64,000 nucleotides of DNA from Schistocerca nitens (Eukaryota > Arthropoda > Insecta > Orthoptera > Acrididae), in NCBI RefSeq assembly GCF_023898315.1, contig NC_064619.1:477875376-477939375 (forward strand), in the 5' to 3' direction. The translations under genes and the position numbers were made by a program. This document shows positions 11,142-23,666 of the stretch, in pieces (the first letter of the stretch is position 1; each line of letters starts with the position of its first letter). The notes below the pieces were generated by a model that ran no database searches, had not been told where the DNA came from, and worked only from the letters and a program-made list of their open reading frames with translations.

Positions 11142-13085
11142 CCCATGTCTGCTTTGATTGTATCGAGATCTACCTAAAGTCGTGATACTCATGATCATTT
11201 TTGCTATACACTGTGACAGCAGCGCTTCAAGCGAACAGAAAGCTACAGTTCTGAATACAATATAAGTGCAAATAGTATCGTGTATATTTGTTTGTAACAT
11301 AGCTTTTACAATAGAAAGCATATGTGTCGCCATAAAAATCGGCACTTAGAAATGACACCATGTTTGTCTGACTGCAGTTTCCTAACGACCCTGCGAGGTA
11401 CGAAATAAGGACAGTTTATTTATGTTTCTCTTGCAACCTAAACATATTTACTGAAGAATATCGTTTTCTTTTAAGAACGGAAGATGGCTACTAAACAGCA
11501 CAAGACCTGAGCTTTCGCAGAAGGACGTCGTGTATCTACTCCAGCAATGTAAAAATTTTCTTCATTACCCTTCGAATGAAGTCAGTGAATGCAGAAATTA
11601 AGAAACATGTATGGAAAGCAATACCTACATTATTTAACGTACCAAATAAGCCACCACAACGAAGCTGAATGGAAATCCACGCAGATGTAATAATAAAATG
11701 TTAAAATGAGTAAAATTGTTTCCCATCACAGTGAAAACCATTTGCACAATTGTTGGTATATCTGAGCCACAAAGGGCAAGAATCGTCAACACATTCACTT
11801 TTGAAACAAATTTCCAAAAATATTTGTCTGTTAGGAAATCGAGTGAAGTTAATAATGTGTGAATCATTAGACCCCATACAAAATTGTTTTGTGTCAAGGA
11901 AAGTGCCTATTAAATTAATAACATACTACAACAGAGATACTGTATATGTATCTCAAAGGTGAAATATGTCTATATTCTTTCTCTTTCTTTTAGCGGAATA
12001 TGCTGCAGTTATACACATATTGAAAAGTATTTCTTCATCAAGAGGTTGTAGCTTATGTCACTGAATCAGTTATGATCGGCTGCTTTTATATTTGTCTCTC
12101 GATAATTTACTAGTGGTTGGAAAGCAAAAATATAATAAGTAGGCTATCTGGTTATTATGTAGAAAAATAATTAAAACCAAACATTAAGCTTACGACTTGG
12201 TTTCTTGTTGCTAGGGATTCTAGTATTGTTCCAATTGTCAGTACTGTCGCGACTGTATATGTTAAACTGTGGTAGTGTCCTGAGCACAGATGTATAGCGC
12301 CAAAACACAGTAATGTAGCGTTCTTAGGCTATTTTTGTTACATTCTATTGTCTTCAAGACACTGGCGAATTGCCTGTGAAGGCACATTTACTTGTGTTCG
12401 ATTCCATTTGCTCCAGTGTTAAGGCATGTTAACACAGCATAAGAACAGTTCTCATAAAAAATTCCTAACCGACAACAAACGTAAAGAAGTGTCACGACTT
12501 GTCAGTTATAATCATTTCCAAATCTGACAGAAATTGCTCCCGTCGCTGAAAGGTACCTGAATTTCAAGACGTCTTCAACTGAAGTAATTTATGTATGAGT
12601 AACTGTATATATGTTAACATCGATCCACAATATGAACTACACATACATGATGCAAAAGAATGAAAGTAATATTTAAACACTTCAGCAGAATACATGAAAC
12701 ACGACATCAGTCCAGATCAAGACCAAAACATGGGAGTACAAAGAGCACTCTGAAATAAAGATTAAGAAAGTCAAAGATATCACTTGTCTCTTTCAGTCAA
12801 TATGTTTTATACTCAGAATAATGTTGTTGATACACGGCCCCTCTCCCCCATAACAGAGCTGTGGAAGAGTCAGCAAATGTGTTGCATAGATGATGGCATT
12901 GCCATTAGTGGGTCGATGGTTTTATTCATAGTATGCGGGGGCGAACTGGATGAGTACTCCAAACTGAATGCTTTGTGAGCTGCACTGCAGAGCCTCTCCA
13001 TTACATGACAATTTTCTCTATAAGGAATTTCCTCATCTCTGTCCAGTGGTAGTCTACAAATATGACAAGCAACAGCCTGCTTGTA
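11142..13085. other. Unrecognised AT-rich intergenic sequence
   Basis: No gene or known repeat can be supported here. All ORFs are short and lack recognisable motifs. Confidence 0.3.
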
Positions 13086-13778
13086 CGTGGGTTGCTCAGA
13101 AAGTAATGCACCGCATTTTTTTCTTCAACAATTATTTATTGAAGATAATGAGAACACACACACGAAAGAATGGTGTTTTATCTACCATCCTGTTTTCCCA
13201 CTTAATCTCCATCCCGTTGTAAGATCTTCCTCCAGCGCGAAACAAGGGTGTGTATGCCCTGTCGGTACCAATCCTCGTCCTGATGGCGGACCCTGTGCTT
13301 CACTGTGTGAACTTCCTTTGTTGATTGACAGATGCAGCGCCACCTGCCGAGTCGTAATGCGTCTGTCCTCACAAATGACATCAGCTCGCTGGAACATGTC
13401 AGGTGTGACAGCCATGGATGGCCTCCCTGACCGCTGCAAATCGCGGAGCTCCGCCGAACCGCCTTCTGATGACCTCATCCTCCGTGCCCAGCGACTAACA
13501 GCACTTCTGCCGACAGCAGACGCTCCAGAGACTTTGCACAAGCGTTTGTGAATATTCCCCACAGTTTCTTTCTCTGCAGTGAGAAATTCATTGACAGTAC
13601 GTTGCTTGTAACGTACGTCACCTACAGACGCCACTTTGAAACTATCCTGCGGCTACGTTACCTGTCGGAAGTGATGGAAACTTGGCGTGTTCACTCAGGA
13701 GACTTTAAATAATACAATTCGTAGCATTGTTTTCGGCTGAGAAAAAAATGCGGTGCATTACTTTCTGGGCAACCATTG
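13086..13778 (-). mobile_element. mariner element, internally deleted (non-autonomous)
   Basis: The terminal inverted repeats are about 34 bp: GGTTGCTCAGAAAGTAATGC at the left (13090 onward) and its near-perfect inverse ending near 13774. Flanking TA dinucleotides lie at 13084-13085 and 13779-13780, the mariner target duplication. The minus-strand ORF from 13634 encodes the N-terminal DNA-binding half: the first helix-turn-helix region, including GRSAVSRWARRM, then the linker LQRSGRPSMAV and the second helix-turn-helix near RRITTRQVALHLSI. The sequence then jumps to the last ~30 codons of the transposase in a shifted frame. The catalytic DDD domain is absent. At 693 bp, against about 1.3 kb for full-length mariners, it could only be mobilised in trans. 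Confidence 0.9.
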
Positions 13779-13995
13779 TACAATGCATAATTCTCCTCTG
13801 AGTTGTTATCGGGACGTTGTCACTATAAATTCAATCAACATTTCATGCAAGTTATCTGAGCTCAGCGAGCACTCATCTCACAGGATTATCCCCAGTGTAA
13901 GATTCGAATTTGCTGTGACTAGAGTCATAGGTGTACACAACTTGATAGCAGTTGCATACCGTACACGTCGTTCTGTGAAGCTGGTATGGGAGTCA

Positions 13996-14014
13996 GGGGG
14001 GGGGGGGGGGGGGG
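13996..14014 (+). repeat. Homopolymer run of 19 G
   Basis: An uninterrupted run of 19 guanines that may form quadruplex structure and is prone to length errors in assembly. Confidence 0.9.
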
Positions 14015-15349
14015 TCGCCTTCGCAATATACCACAGCAGTCTCGAAGCACCCGAAATCAGTGTAAACGACTAAGGCACATTGCCCCTGGTTTTGGGTGTT
14101 CTTAAGCTTTAGAAACTTTTTGTCATATTTTAGGTATTTCCACATGTACTGGTTCCCGACTCAAGCAGTCAGTGAGGTGTCTTTCAAGATACTCATTGGT
14201 GCCAAAAATGTTGAGGCATCTATGACAAAAATACCTTGCCCCATTATGTTCGGGAGGAAAGTAAAAGCGACACGTTTTTGATCGACAGGTAGTGTTGCTC
14301 ATTGCCCTCATACATTAGCAAAAGGTCTTTGTGTCTCAGACGTTTACCAGCTAATTTGAAAAATTACAGGAGTCCAACTATATTTTACTCGACTTCTTTG
14401 TTGTTCTGAACAGCGGTCTTACGGTAATCATGACAACAACCGTTGTCCTCTTCTTGCTTATCAAATCCATGCTGTATACCTGAGCTGAATAATTGGGGCC
14501 TTGCTACTCGAATTTTGGAATGTTCTGGAGTTTTATGGGGAATTCAGTACCATGGAAACTGCAATGCTCATGGACATCAGATGTTTTATACATGTCTATA
14601 AGAGTTGCATCTTTAGGGTAATTTCTATCGCTAGCCAGAAGCTACCATACAAAGCAATATACTTCCCTCTTATAAAGATTATGGACATTAATACATAATT
14701 TTTTACAATATATCTTTCAGAAGGGCGATGTAGCTGGTTCCCCCATTAAATGGAGTCTTGATATGAGAGTATATATCGAGATGGAGTACATGGCTGAGTA
14801 CCTTGCCTGACCCTCTTTCCTATATTTAGGAAAAGAATATGAGACTCTTGGTAAAAGTTACGAACTACTCGTGATTGAATAGCCCCGTGATATCACGCCA
14901 ATTCTTCTCCCAAATTTCGATAATGCTTCTCTCCTCAGCACCTCACGTCGATGTATCTTTTGGGGGAGGAGAGTGCATCAGTTCCCAATACAGAACTGCT
15001 TTGCACTTGGGATATTGCAGATGTTGACGTAGCCAGGGAGCTTCATTTGCAGAACTGCTTGGCAAGCGCTAAGGAAAGTGACCGGATCTTGGTAACCCAA
15101 ATTCGAATTATCGATTCAGGCAAGTGAGTTCCTGACCCCAAGTGAGCCAGTGATCACTGTGTGGTCTAGTGCAGATATTAACCTTACTTGATGATCCATA
15201 ACAGCGTGGGTGGGGAGTGGTGCTATTGCTACTGCTACTAGGCTCGACGCTGTATTGCGCCAATCTCCTGAGATGATCGTGAAATGGTCCAGGGCATGAA
15301 GATCCCTGTCCAGACAACGGAAAATGGGCCAGAGCTGTGATGCCACATG

Positions 15350-15560
15350 CAGATGTCGAAGGCCTGGGGTGTGGAGGTGGTGCTGCTACTGCAGCATGGG
15401 GTGGTGATCGCCAATGTGAAGGCCAGGTCGGTGGAGATGTGAGGGGCCACCAGTTCGAAGTCCTGGGCTGCAGAGATGGTGTTGCTATGGCAGCATGGGA
15501 TGATGGCTACCAGTATGAAGGCCTGGGCTTTAGCGATGATGGCTTCCAGTGAGAGGGGCC
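15350..15560 (+). repeat. Minisatellite, ~60-bp degenerate units
   Basis: Units beginning GAAGGCCTGGG or GAAGTCCTGGG recur at about 15358, 15419, 15458 and 15518, with shared GGTGTTGCTAYNGCAGCATG-type sequence. The second unit is shortened to about 40 bp. Related GGTGCTGCT-rich sequence lies just upstream (15195-15250) and downstream (15770-15890). No coding role is apparent. Confidence 0.5.
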
Positions 15561-16559
15561 AGTCTGTGTCATAGTTATCGTAAACCACCACCTCCCAAAA
15601 ACTATATGCAGAAGAAGAAAGAAATGAAAGTGAAATAAATAAAAATAAAAATCAGTTTGTGGTCACTGATAATAATTTACGGGTACTTACATATAAAATG
15701 AGTAGTGTGTTTATTGCTGAAATATGCATCCAGCAGCCCATCAACAACAGGTGTGTCAGTCCTTAGTAGTGTTCGCAGCATGGGTGTTGGAGGCGGTGTG
15801 TGGCACCAGCTGGGCAATGGTTCTGATTGAATTTGGCCAATCCTGAATGACAACAAAAGTGTGGGTGCAGCAGCATCTGGTGGGCTGTTGGAACATAGAT
15901 ATTCTCATTAGGCACAATTAAAAACAAAAATATCTCATAAATAAAAACAAAAATTATTATTGTACATTAATTAATGAATTACTAGTCACGTATTTGCTCC
16001 TGAACAGTCAGAGTCATTCTCCAGGATCAATCATCATCATCAACCAATCGCATCTAAAAAGGCAGAAGCAGAATGCATACGAATCATTCAGGCACAAATA
16101 GAAACACAATTAGTGCTTTAATGTAGATAAATATGTGTGCTTACTTTCATCCTCCGCCATGTCGTTTATGACGAATGACACACTAGTGCCTGTAAATGGA
16201 GACAACAGTGTGTTATCATCATCAGTCGGTGGATGCTTACTGGATTCTTCATCATCATGATTAGTGCATGAGCATTTCTTTTCATCATCAACGCTGGTCC
16301 GTTCACATATTAAAAGACTGGGATTATACTGTATACAGAGACACACCAAATGGAATATGTTGGCTGCAAACATCTGCTGATCGGCTACATTTTGAATGCT
16401 GTGTGGCAAAGACTTCAAAAAGCGTCTCTAAATTCTCGATGAAGATCATAGATGATGCGTGTTAAAAAAAGCTTACCTGATAAACAAATGAGGTCGGGAG
16501 TATTTAAATAAACGCAAGAGATTCTTCTAAAGAGAATTATTTACCTCTCAACCATTGTA

Positions 16560-17031
16560 ATAGTATTTGCACATTATCTGAAGCATGTATGAAACTGTTT
16601 TCTTCTTCTCCACTATCATACACTTGCTTGGAATGTCGAACTGATGTATATTTGAATAAGTCTTAATTCCAGATAGCAGTATTCTTGAACATTTCCCACA
16701 TCCACACAGCTTTCTCGTGACCTTGGGTGTACACGATGCTGTCTCTGTGATCAAAGTTGCGAAGTGATGTCAGCATACCCTCGTAGATCATTCCTGTATC
16801 GTCCCAGATTTTGCCATGATGAAATAGAGTCAATCATGCTACTGTCTTCCATGTCTTGTTACATTTTATTGTTCTGAACGGTTGTGCCGAAGCGTCCATT
16901 GTGTGAAAACTTGTTAAAACACATCTAGCACCTGTGAATGTGACAAAAGCTACATCTCTGAATACGAAGCAGCCACAATCATCGAGAAAGCCTTGCACAT
17001 TAACAACACTATCTGCACGCTGTGGATTCAT
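16560..17031 (-). pseudogene. ORF with VNVQGF motif, nuclease-like family, probable Polinton cargo
   Basis: Starting at 17031, the minus strand reads MNPQRADSVVNVQGFLDDCG. Further along it keeps HHGKIWDD and IVYTQGHEKAVWM in the same relative order. I associate this pattern (an N-terminal V-x-V-Q-G-F strand, a central histidine motif, then a YxxGxxKA motif) with uncharacterised arthropod proteins often found beside mobile elements and possibly exonuclease-like. Its position inside the Polinton fossil suggests cargo of that element, but it could be an independent repeat. It is degraded. Confidence 0.4.
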
Positions 17032-17353
17032 TATGAAATTACGAGTATGTGAGACACATACGCACCTTTATACAGCTTGTTGTACACCTTCGAAAGGTGA
17101 ATAATTGAACACGGAGTTGTGTTGTAATAATGCGCACGCAGTAGTGTCTTGTGAGAAATTTTCTAATGATTCAAATTCATTCCGTATAAAAAAATTGACC
17201 TACTTTTAACTTTCATTTTGCTTAGGACAGTATACCACTACAACAGGTGCTAAGTCCTTATATTGCTGCGAGGTGACATCCAGATTCATCTCTCTCATAG
17301 TAAAAAGAGTGAAAGTTGAAATACATTTTATGTAGTAGACTGTTCATGTTATT

Positions 17354-17546
17354 GCCGGCCGCGGTGGTCATGCGGTTCTAGGCACTGCAGTCCGGAACCG
17401 CGAGACTGCTACGGTCGCAGGTTCGAATCCTGCCTCTGGCATGGATGTGTGTGATGTCCTTAGGTTAGTTAGGTTTAAGTAGTTCTAAGTTCTAGGGGAC
17501 TGATGACCTAAGATGTTAAGTCCCATAGTGCTCAGAGCCATTTTTT
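17354..17546 (+). mobile_element. SINE1 (tRNA-headed)
   Basis: The tRNA-like head is GGCCGCGGTGGTCATGCGG with the B-box GGTTCGAATCC, followed by the conserved body (TTAGGTTAGTTAGG, CTGATGACC) and the 3' end GTGCTCAGAGCCATTTTTTT. The perfect 13-bp TSD TGTTCATGTTATT lies at 17341-17353 and 17547-17559. It is inserted in the Polinton fossil. Confidence 0.95.
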
Positions 17547-17820
17547 TGTTCATGTTATTACCCCTGTCAAGCTGTACATTATTATATGTGGAAAATATTC
17601 TGCATTCAGAAACACTCTTGCTTTGGTTGGTTTACAGTTGTCAAACACATTCGAATCCTTTATCAGGTTTGCTCTACTGTCTGTTTACAGCACCAGACTT
17701 ACGAGTATGTAGCAAGGTGTTTCTAGCTGAATGACGCCTTAATGGGCAAAGTCTGTTTGCATGTTGTCTGTAGAAACGGGTATTCACACAATTTCCATGA
17801 CCAGCAATTTAATGGTAATA

Positions 17821-19275
17821 CACACACATCAAAAAACGTTTTGCATCACCTCGGTTCAGAGAGTTCCAGAACCTGTACAGAAAATTGGAAAAGAGATCAA
17901 CATAAACATCACTTCCACCCTTTTTATTGCTCATGAAAACCACACATTGCATGTTGTACCACCATACAGCGAGACTTCAGAGGTGGTGGTCCAGATTGTT
18001 GTACACACTGGTACCTCTAATATCCAGTAGCACGTCCTCTTGCATTGATGCATGCCTGTATTCGTCGTGACATACTATCTATAAGTCCAACAAGGCACTG
18101 TTGGTCCAGATTGTTCCACTCCTCAACGGCGATTCGGCGTAGATGCCTCAGAGACGTTGGTGAGTCACATCGTCCATAAACAGCCTTTTTCAATCTATCC
18201 CAGGCATGTTCGATAGGGTTTATGTCTGGAGAACATGCTGGCCACTCTAGTCGAGCGATGTCGTTATCCTGAAGGAAGTCATTCACAAGATGTGCACGAT
18301 GGAGACGCGAATCGTCGTCTATGAAGACGGATGCCTCGCCAATATGCTGCTGATGTGGATGCATTACCTGTCGGAGGATGGAACTCAAGTACCATACAGC
18401 CGTTACAGCTCCTTCCATGACCACCAGTGGCGTACGTCGGCCCCACATAATGCCACCCCAAAACATCTTGCTGCACTCGCTGGACAGCGTGTCTGAGGCG
18501 GTCAGCCTAACCGGGTTGCTTCCAAACATGTCTCCGACGATTGTCTGGTTGAAGACATATGCGACACTCACTGGTGAAGAGAACATAATGCCAATCCTGA
18601 GCGGTCCATTCGGCATGTTGTTGGGCCCATCTGCACCGCGCTGCATGGTGTCGTGGTTGCAAAGATGGACCTCGTCATGGATGTCGATAGTAAAGCTGTG
18701 CATCATGCAGCCTATGGCACACAGTTTGAGTCGTAACATGACGTTCTGTGGCTGCACGAAAAGCATTATTCACCATGGTGGCGTTGCTGTCAGGGTTCCT
18801 CCGAGCCATAATCCGTAAGTAGCGGTCATCCACTGCAGTAGTAGCCTTCGGACGCCCTGAGCGAGACTTGTCACCGACAGTTCCTCTCTCTCTCTCTGTA
18901 CCTCCTCCATGTCCGAATAACATCGTTTTGGTTCACTCCGAGACGCCTGGACACTTCCCTTGTTGGGAGCCCTTCCTGGCACAAAGTAACAATGCGGACG
19001 CGATCGAACCGCGGTATTGACCGTCTAGGCATGGTTGAACTATAGACAACACGATCCGTGTACCTCCTTCCTGGTGGAATGACTGGAACTGATTGACTGT
19101 CGGCCCCCTCCGTCTAAAAGGCGCTCCTCATTCATGGTTGTTTACATCTTTGTGCAGATTTAGTGACATCTCTGAACAGTCAAAGGGACTGTCTCTGTGA
19201 TACAAAATCCACAGTCAACGTCTGTCTTCAGGAGTTCTGGGAACTGGGGTGATGCAAACCTTTTTTTGATGTGTG
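17821..19275 (-). mobile_element. Tc1-like transposon 1 (degenerate)
   Basis: Terminal inverted repeats CACACATCAAAAAA are present, with TA duplications at 17819-17820 and 19276-19277; total length is 1455 bp. The transposase starts at 19032 (MPRRSIPRFDRVRIVTLC). It shows helix-turn-helix signatures (TREVSRRLGVNQNDV) and then loses frame in a GA-dinucleotide run near 18895. The C-terminal part is open at 18766-18017 and holds FIDDDSRLHRAH (second catalytic Asp) and SPDINPIEHAWDRL (catalytic Glu). The first catalytic site reads LFTSECRI instead of LFTDESR, so the Asp is lost. At least three breaks make it inactive. It interrupts the capsid part of the Polinton fossil: capsid-like motifs occur on both sides of it. 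Confidence 0.92.
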
Positions 19276-22200
19276 TAATTCCCGAATTTAGCAGTTGTAG
19301 AAATTTCAGTTTCTCCTCAATTGAAACAGAAACATGCAGCGTTATCCAAACTGATTTATCCAACTAAGTCTTGTTCCTCTTAGGGTCAGCTTATGTCGCC
19401 TGCATCTATACATTATTGTCCCTTCCAGATCGTACTAGAATGAGCTCCTGCATCGCATTCGTGATAACTTTATCCATAACCTCAAAGAAATCTATAGAAA
19501 TGTTGTGTGGGATGCAAAAGCTAAAGTGATTGTTGATCGGTGCATCTATGAACCATCTTGCATTCAATAAATTATTCAAGTCGGGCTTTGGTGCGGAGAT
19601 AAATGCTTGAAGGGTTGAACTGATTCCAACAGTCCATGTGCGCTCGATTTCGTCTAAGTTCGTAACAGATCTCCTGAAATAGGTAGGCGAACGCATTTCA
19701 CATAAAGTGTGATTACGTTGTAGGTGTTCCAGCCTTCTTCAGTAATCTTTCTTTGAGGTATAAGAATCTGTTTCTTGGAACTGTTAACGTATCTTGGTAC
19801 TGAATGAAAATTTGTATCTCATCATTATTACTATACGTAGCTGGAGCAAACAGTTTGCGGACGACATATTCCTGTCAAATGATTAGGTCGAGTGGTGAAG
19901 TCATTGTGTGTTTTTTTCCTATGGATTTAACATACTTGTAATTCTCCTGTGTTATTACGTTGTGCTTCCACTGGGAAATGACGCTTTGATGGCTGTGTGG
20001 TGTAATTTTGTATCTAAAATCCATGATGATATTTGCTTCAAGTGGAGACATACCACGATTTCCTCACATCGAAAATCGATTACATTCTTGTCCTGGTCCA
20101 CAATATTCAGCTCGAGATGGTCTAATGTCTGAGTAGACACTGGAAGTGCGTGAGTTCTCGGTCCACGGTAGGAAAAAATCAGTAAATTGTGTCCATCAGT
20201 CTACTACTGAGATACAGATTTGTTGCCATATTGCACTCAAGATGAATCATGCTGAGTGGTAATATTTCCACTGCTTGTTTCGAAAAATAAATTTTATCGG
20301 GATTCTTCTCATAAACATAACTGAAACGTAATAGTCTATTGTTTATTTAGCCGTTTTTATTTCCGCTATAAATGTATTAACGTTTGTTAATAGGACATGT
20401 GGCTGATGGCGAAGTGGCGGTGTAATCCTTCTGGTGGCTTTAAATCATCACATGAGTCAAAGCAGGGTACAATATTTCGATTCCTCTTCTTAACATATGC
20501 ATCCCACTTTGTTCCATATCCGCCAGTGGAATTTAAATTCACGATCCTACACCCATTATTAGATCTCCGCTTCATCCTTAGCCTCGTATTCCACATAAAC
20601 ACACCACGAAATCTTGGATTGTTGAGTTTTTTGATGGGTTTAAGAAGATCCATATTAGTTGTCAGTCCGTTTGGTAGTATATCTTGGAGTTATTTTTTTA
20701 ATAAATAGACCAAGGCCTTTGCTGTATGGTTTTAAACATAGTCCTTTCGCGATTGCGACGGATTCTGTAGCTTTATTATGTCGCTTCGCTTCCTTCACCT
20801 ACTCTTATGTGCTTCTTGGTAAGAGCTATGGCCGCAGCTCCACTCACCAGTGAGCCAACCACAGACAGTCCCACAAGTGCTGGAATTAGGAAAGGGATAA
20901 TTCTATCAGACGTCTTGGGTATTGGTAGAACTCTTGGTCTTAACATGACTTCTTCTTCTTATTACACCATTCTGCAGCATCATGATGCTTTCAGCCCTGA
21001 CACAGGTGCTTGAATACTGTTCTTTCCTGTTTTTCTTCCCTTCTTTGGGCAACAGCGTTGTCACAGTGGTAGCAGAAGTTCCTGTCATATCACCGAAGAT
21101 ATGCTGTATTGGGCTTGACTAGCACTTGGATGAGTGACCGTCCAGTCTACCGAGCACTGTTGGCAAGTGGGATGCACGCAGCTGTTGTGAGGTAAATTGA
21201 GGAGCTGCTTGATTGAGAAGTAGTGGCTCCGTTCTCATAAACTGGAAAAGACCGGGAGTGCAGTGTGCTAATCACATGCCCCTCAATATTCGCATCTAGT
21301 GATGCCCATAGGCTGAGGATGACATGGCAGTTGGTTAGTAACGCTGGGCCTTCTGAAGCCTCTTTGGACAGAGTTTAGTTTAGTTTTTTTGTTCTTTAGC
21401 GTAGGACAGGCTGTGGTTGTAATGTGTCTGAAGTTTATTCCAGCACTAAATTTAAGTCTGGCATGCACTGTCTTATCAACTGCAAATGTGACAATATGCT
21501 GACCTATTCCAACATCACTTCTGAGACACCTTTTCTTGGCCTTAGCTGCATAAGCATTATCATTCTCATTACACACATTGTCTGTTAAATTAACACCTTT
21601 GTCACCGCAAGCCAAACAGTTTTTCAGCTTAGTTCCAGATATACAAAATTTGTATACCAGGAGGTGCAATTCAACTGATAATTGATCAAGAATACCACCC
21701 CTCTCTCTGACAATGATGAGCTTCCTACCATGCATGATATGATACTACAATTTCTGACGTTTGTGCACACTGTTATATACCAAATTTTGAAAGTTCATTC
21801 CACTGTTCTGTGACGAAGGGAATCCTAGCCGTTTTGTTAATGCCTTGTTCGCTGTGCTTCTTTGACACACTGTATGAGATACACGTCTGGTTCAGAGCTT
21901 CCCTGTAATTTATCTATGTAAAAACTCCCACCTATTTCACGTCCATTGTTGTCCTTTAAAATGTAAGTTCTTGTATTTGCACCTTGAACTTTCAAAACTA
22001 TAAATATCTTCATTTACTAATGCACTATTGGTATGTTTTTGAATGCTGTCTGGTACTTTGAAATACACATCAAATCACCTATATTACATTTCTATTTGTG
22101 TGGATCCATCATTTTAATTCGATTGTACAGCATATGTAGATACTCATTATCATGGACATCAGTAGGATGCATTTTTATCATAGTTTGATGAGTGCAGCTA

Positions 22201-22359
22201 TACTGCATGATTACTTATGGGAGTATATCTAACCATCGGTATGAACCACTAAGACTGAATTGCTTCCACATAAGTGATTTTATTGTTCTGTCAGAGATAC
22301 ACAATACTTGCTTTCAGTGTGAAAATCTTGAGTAGTATCGCATTCCATACAAACCCATT

Positions 22360-23666
22360 GTTGTTGTTGTTGTTGTTGTTGTGGTCTTCAGTCCTGAGAC
22401 TGGTTTGATGCAGCTCTCCATGCTACTCTTACTTGTGCAAGCTTCTTCATCTCCCAGTACCTACTGCATCCTACATCCTTCTGAATCTGCTTAGTGTATT
22501 CATCTCTTGGTCTCACTCTACGATTTTTACCCTCCACGCTGCCCTCCAGTACTAAATTGGTGATCTCTCGATGTCTCAGAACATGTCCTACCAACCGATC
22601 CCTTCTTTTACTTAAGTTGTGCCACAAGCTCCTCTTCTCCCCAATTATATTCAATACCTCCTCATTAGTTATGTGATCTACCCATCTGATCTTCAGCATT
22701 CTTCTGTAGCACCACATTTCGAAAGCTTCTTTCTCTTCTTGTCTAAGCTATTTATCGTCCACGTTTCACTTCCATACATGGCTACACTCCACACAAATAC
22801 TTTCAGAAATGACTTCCTGACATTTAAATCTATACTCGATGTTAACAAATTTTTCTTCTTCAGAAACGCTTTCCTTTCCATTGCCAGTCTACATTTTATA
22901 TCCTCTCTACTTCGACCATCATCAGTTATTTTGCTCCCCAAATAGCAAAACTCCTTTACTACTTTGAGTGTCTCATTTCCTAATCTAATTCCCTCAGCAT
23001 CACCCGACTTATTTCGACTACATTCCATTATCCTCGTTTTGCTTTTGTTGATGTTCATCTTATACCCTCCTTTCAAGACACTGTCCATTCCGTTCAACTG
23101 CTCTTCCAAGTCCTTTGCTGTCTCTGACATAATTACAATATCATCGGCGAACCTCAAAGTTTTTATTTCTCCTCCATGGATTTTAATACCTACGCCGAAC
23201 TTTTCTTTTGTTTCCTTTATTACTTGCTCAATATACAGATTGAATAACATTGGGGAGAGGCTACAACCCTGTCTCACTCCCTTCCCAACCACTGCTTCCC
23301 TTTCATACTCCTCGACTCGTATGACTGCCATCCGCTTTCTGTACAAATTGTAGATAGCCTTTCGCTCCCTGTGTTTTACCCCTGCCACCTTCAGTATTTG
23401 AAAGAGAGTATTCCAATCAACATTGTCAAAAGCTTTCTCTAAGTCTACAAATGCTAGAAACTAAGTTTTGTCTTTCCTTAATCTTTCTTCTAAGATAAGT
23501 CGTAAGATCAGTATTGCCTCTCGTGTTCCAACATTTCTACGGAATCCAAACTGATCTTCCCCGAGGTCGGCTTCTACCAGTTTTTCCATTCGTCTGTAAA
23601 GAATTCACGTTAGTATTTTGCAGCTGTGACTTATTAAACTGATAGTTCGGTAATTTTCACATCTGT
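22360..23666 (-). mobile_element. RTE-like LINE, 5'-truncated
   Basis: The element ends in a TTG-repeat tail at its 3' end (22360-22382) and is flanked by the 10-bp TSD CAAACCCATT (22350-22359 and 23667-23676). The minus-strand ORF 23388-22693 encodes the reverse-transcriptase core, including RQGCSLSPMLFNLYIEQVI, LRFADDIVIMSE and FCYLGSKITDDG. The frame shifts near 22700 and continues to 22388 with WCYRRMLKIRWVDHI and GHVLRH, the usual C-terminal region. The part above 23388 has further stops and frameshifts. The endonuclease and most of the 5' half are missing. It sits within the integrase part of the Polinton fossil. The clade assignment is by motif memory. Confidence 0.85.

Noticed and set aside
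13753-14073. 106-codon ORF with a glycine run
   Set aside because: It starts within the mariner terminal repeat and the glycines come from the 19-base G run.
15108-15591. Overlapping ORFs on both strands at 15.1-15.6 kb
   Set aside because: They arise from the ~60-bp minisatellite, whose unit length is a multiple of three and keeps several frames open.
16110-16418. Minus-strand ORF with SLPHSIQNVADQQMFAANIF, faintly like a BESS motif, followed by a possible GTAAGC donor
   Set aside because: The resemblance is weak, needs a frame choice I cannot justify, and no MADF partner domain or acceptor site is visible.
18378-18818. Plus-strand ORF of 146 codons
   Set aside because: It is the antisense shadow of the Tc1-like 1 transposase, whose motifs and terminal repeats are on the other strand.
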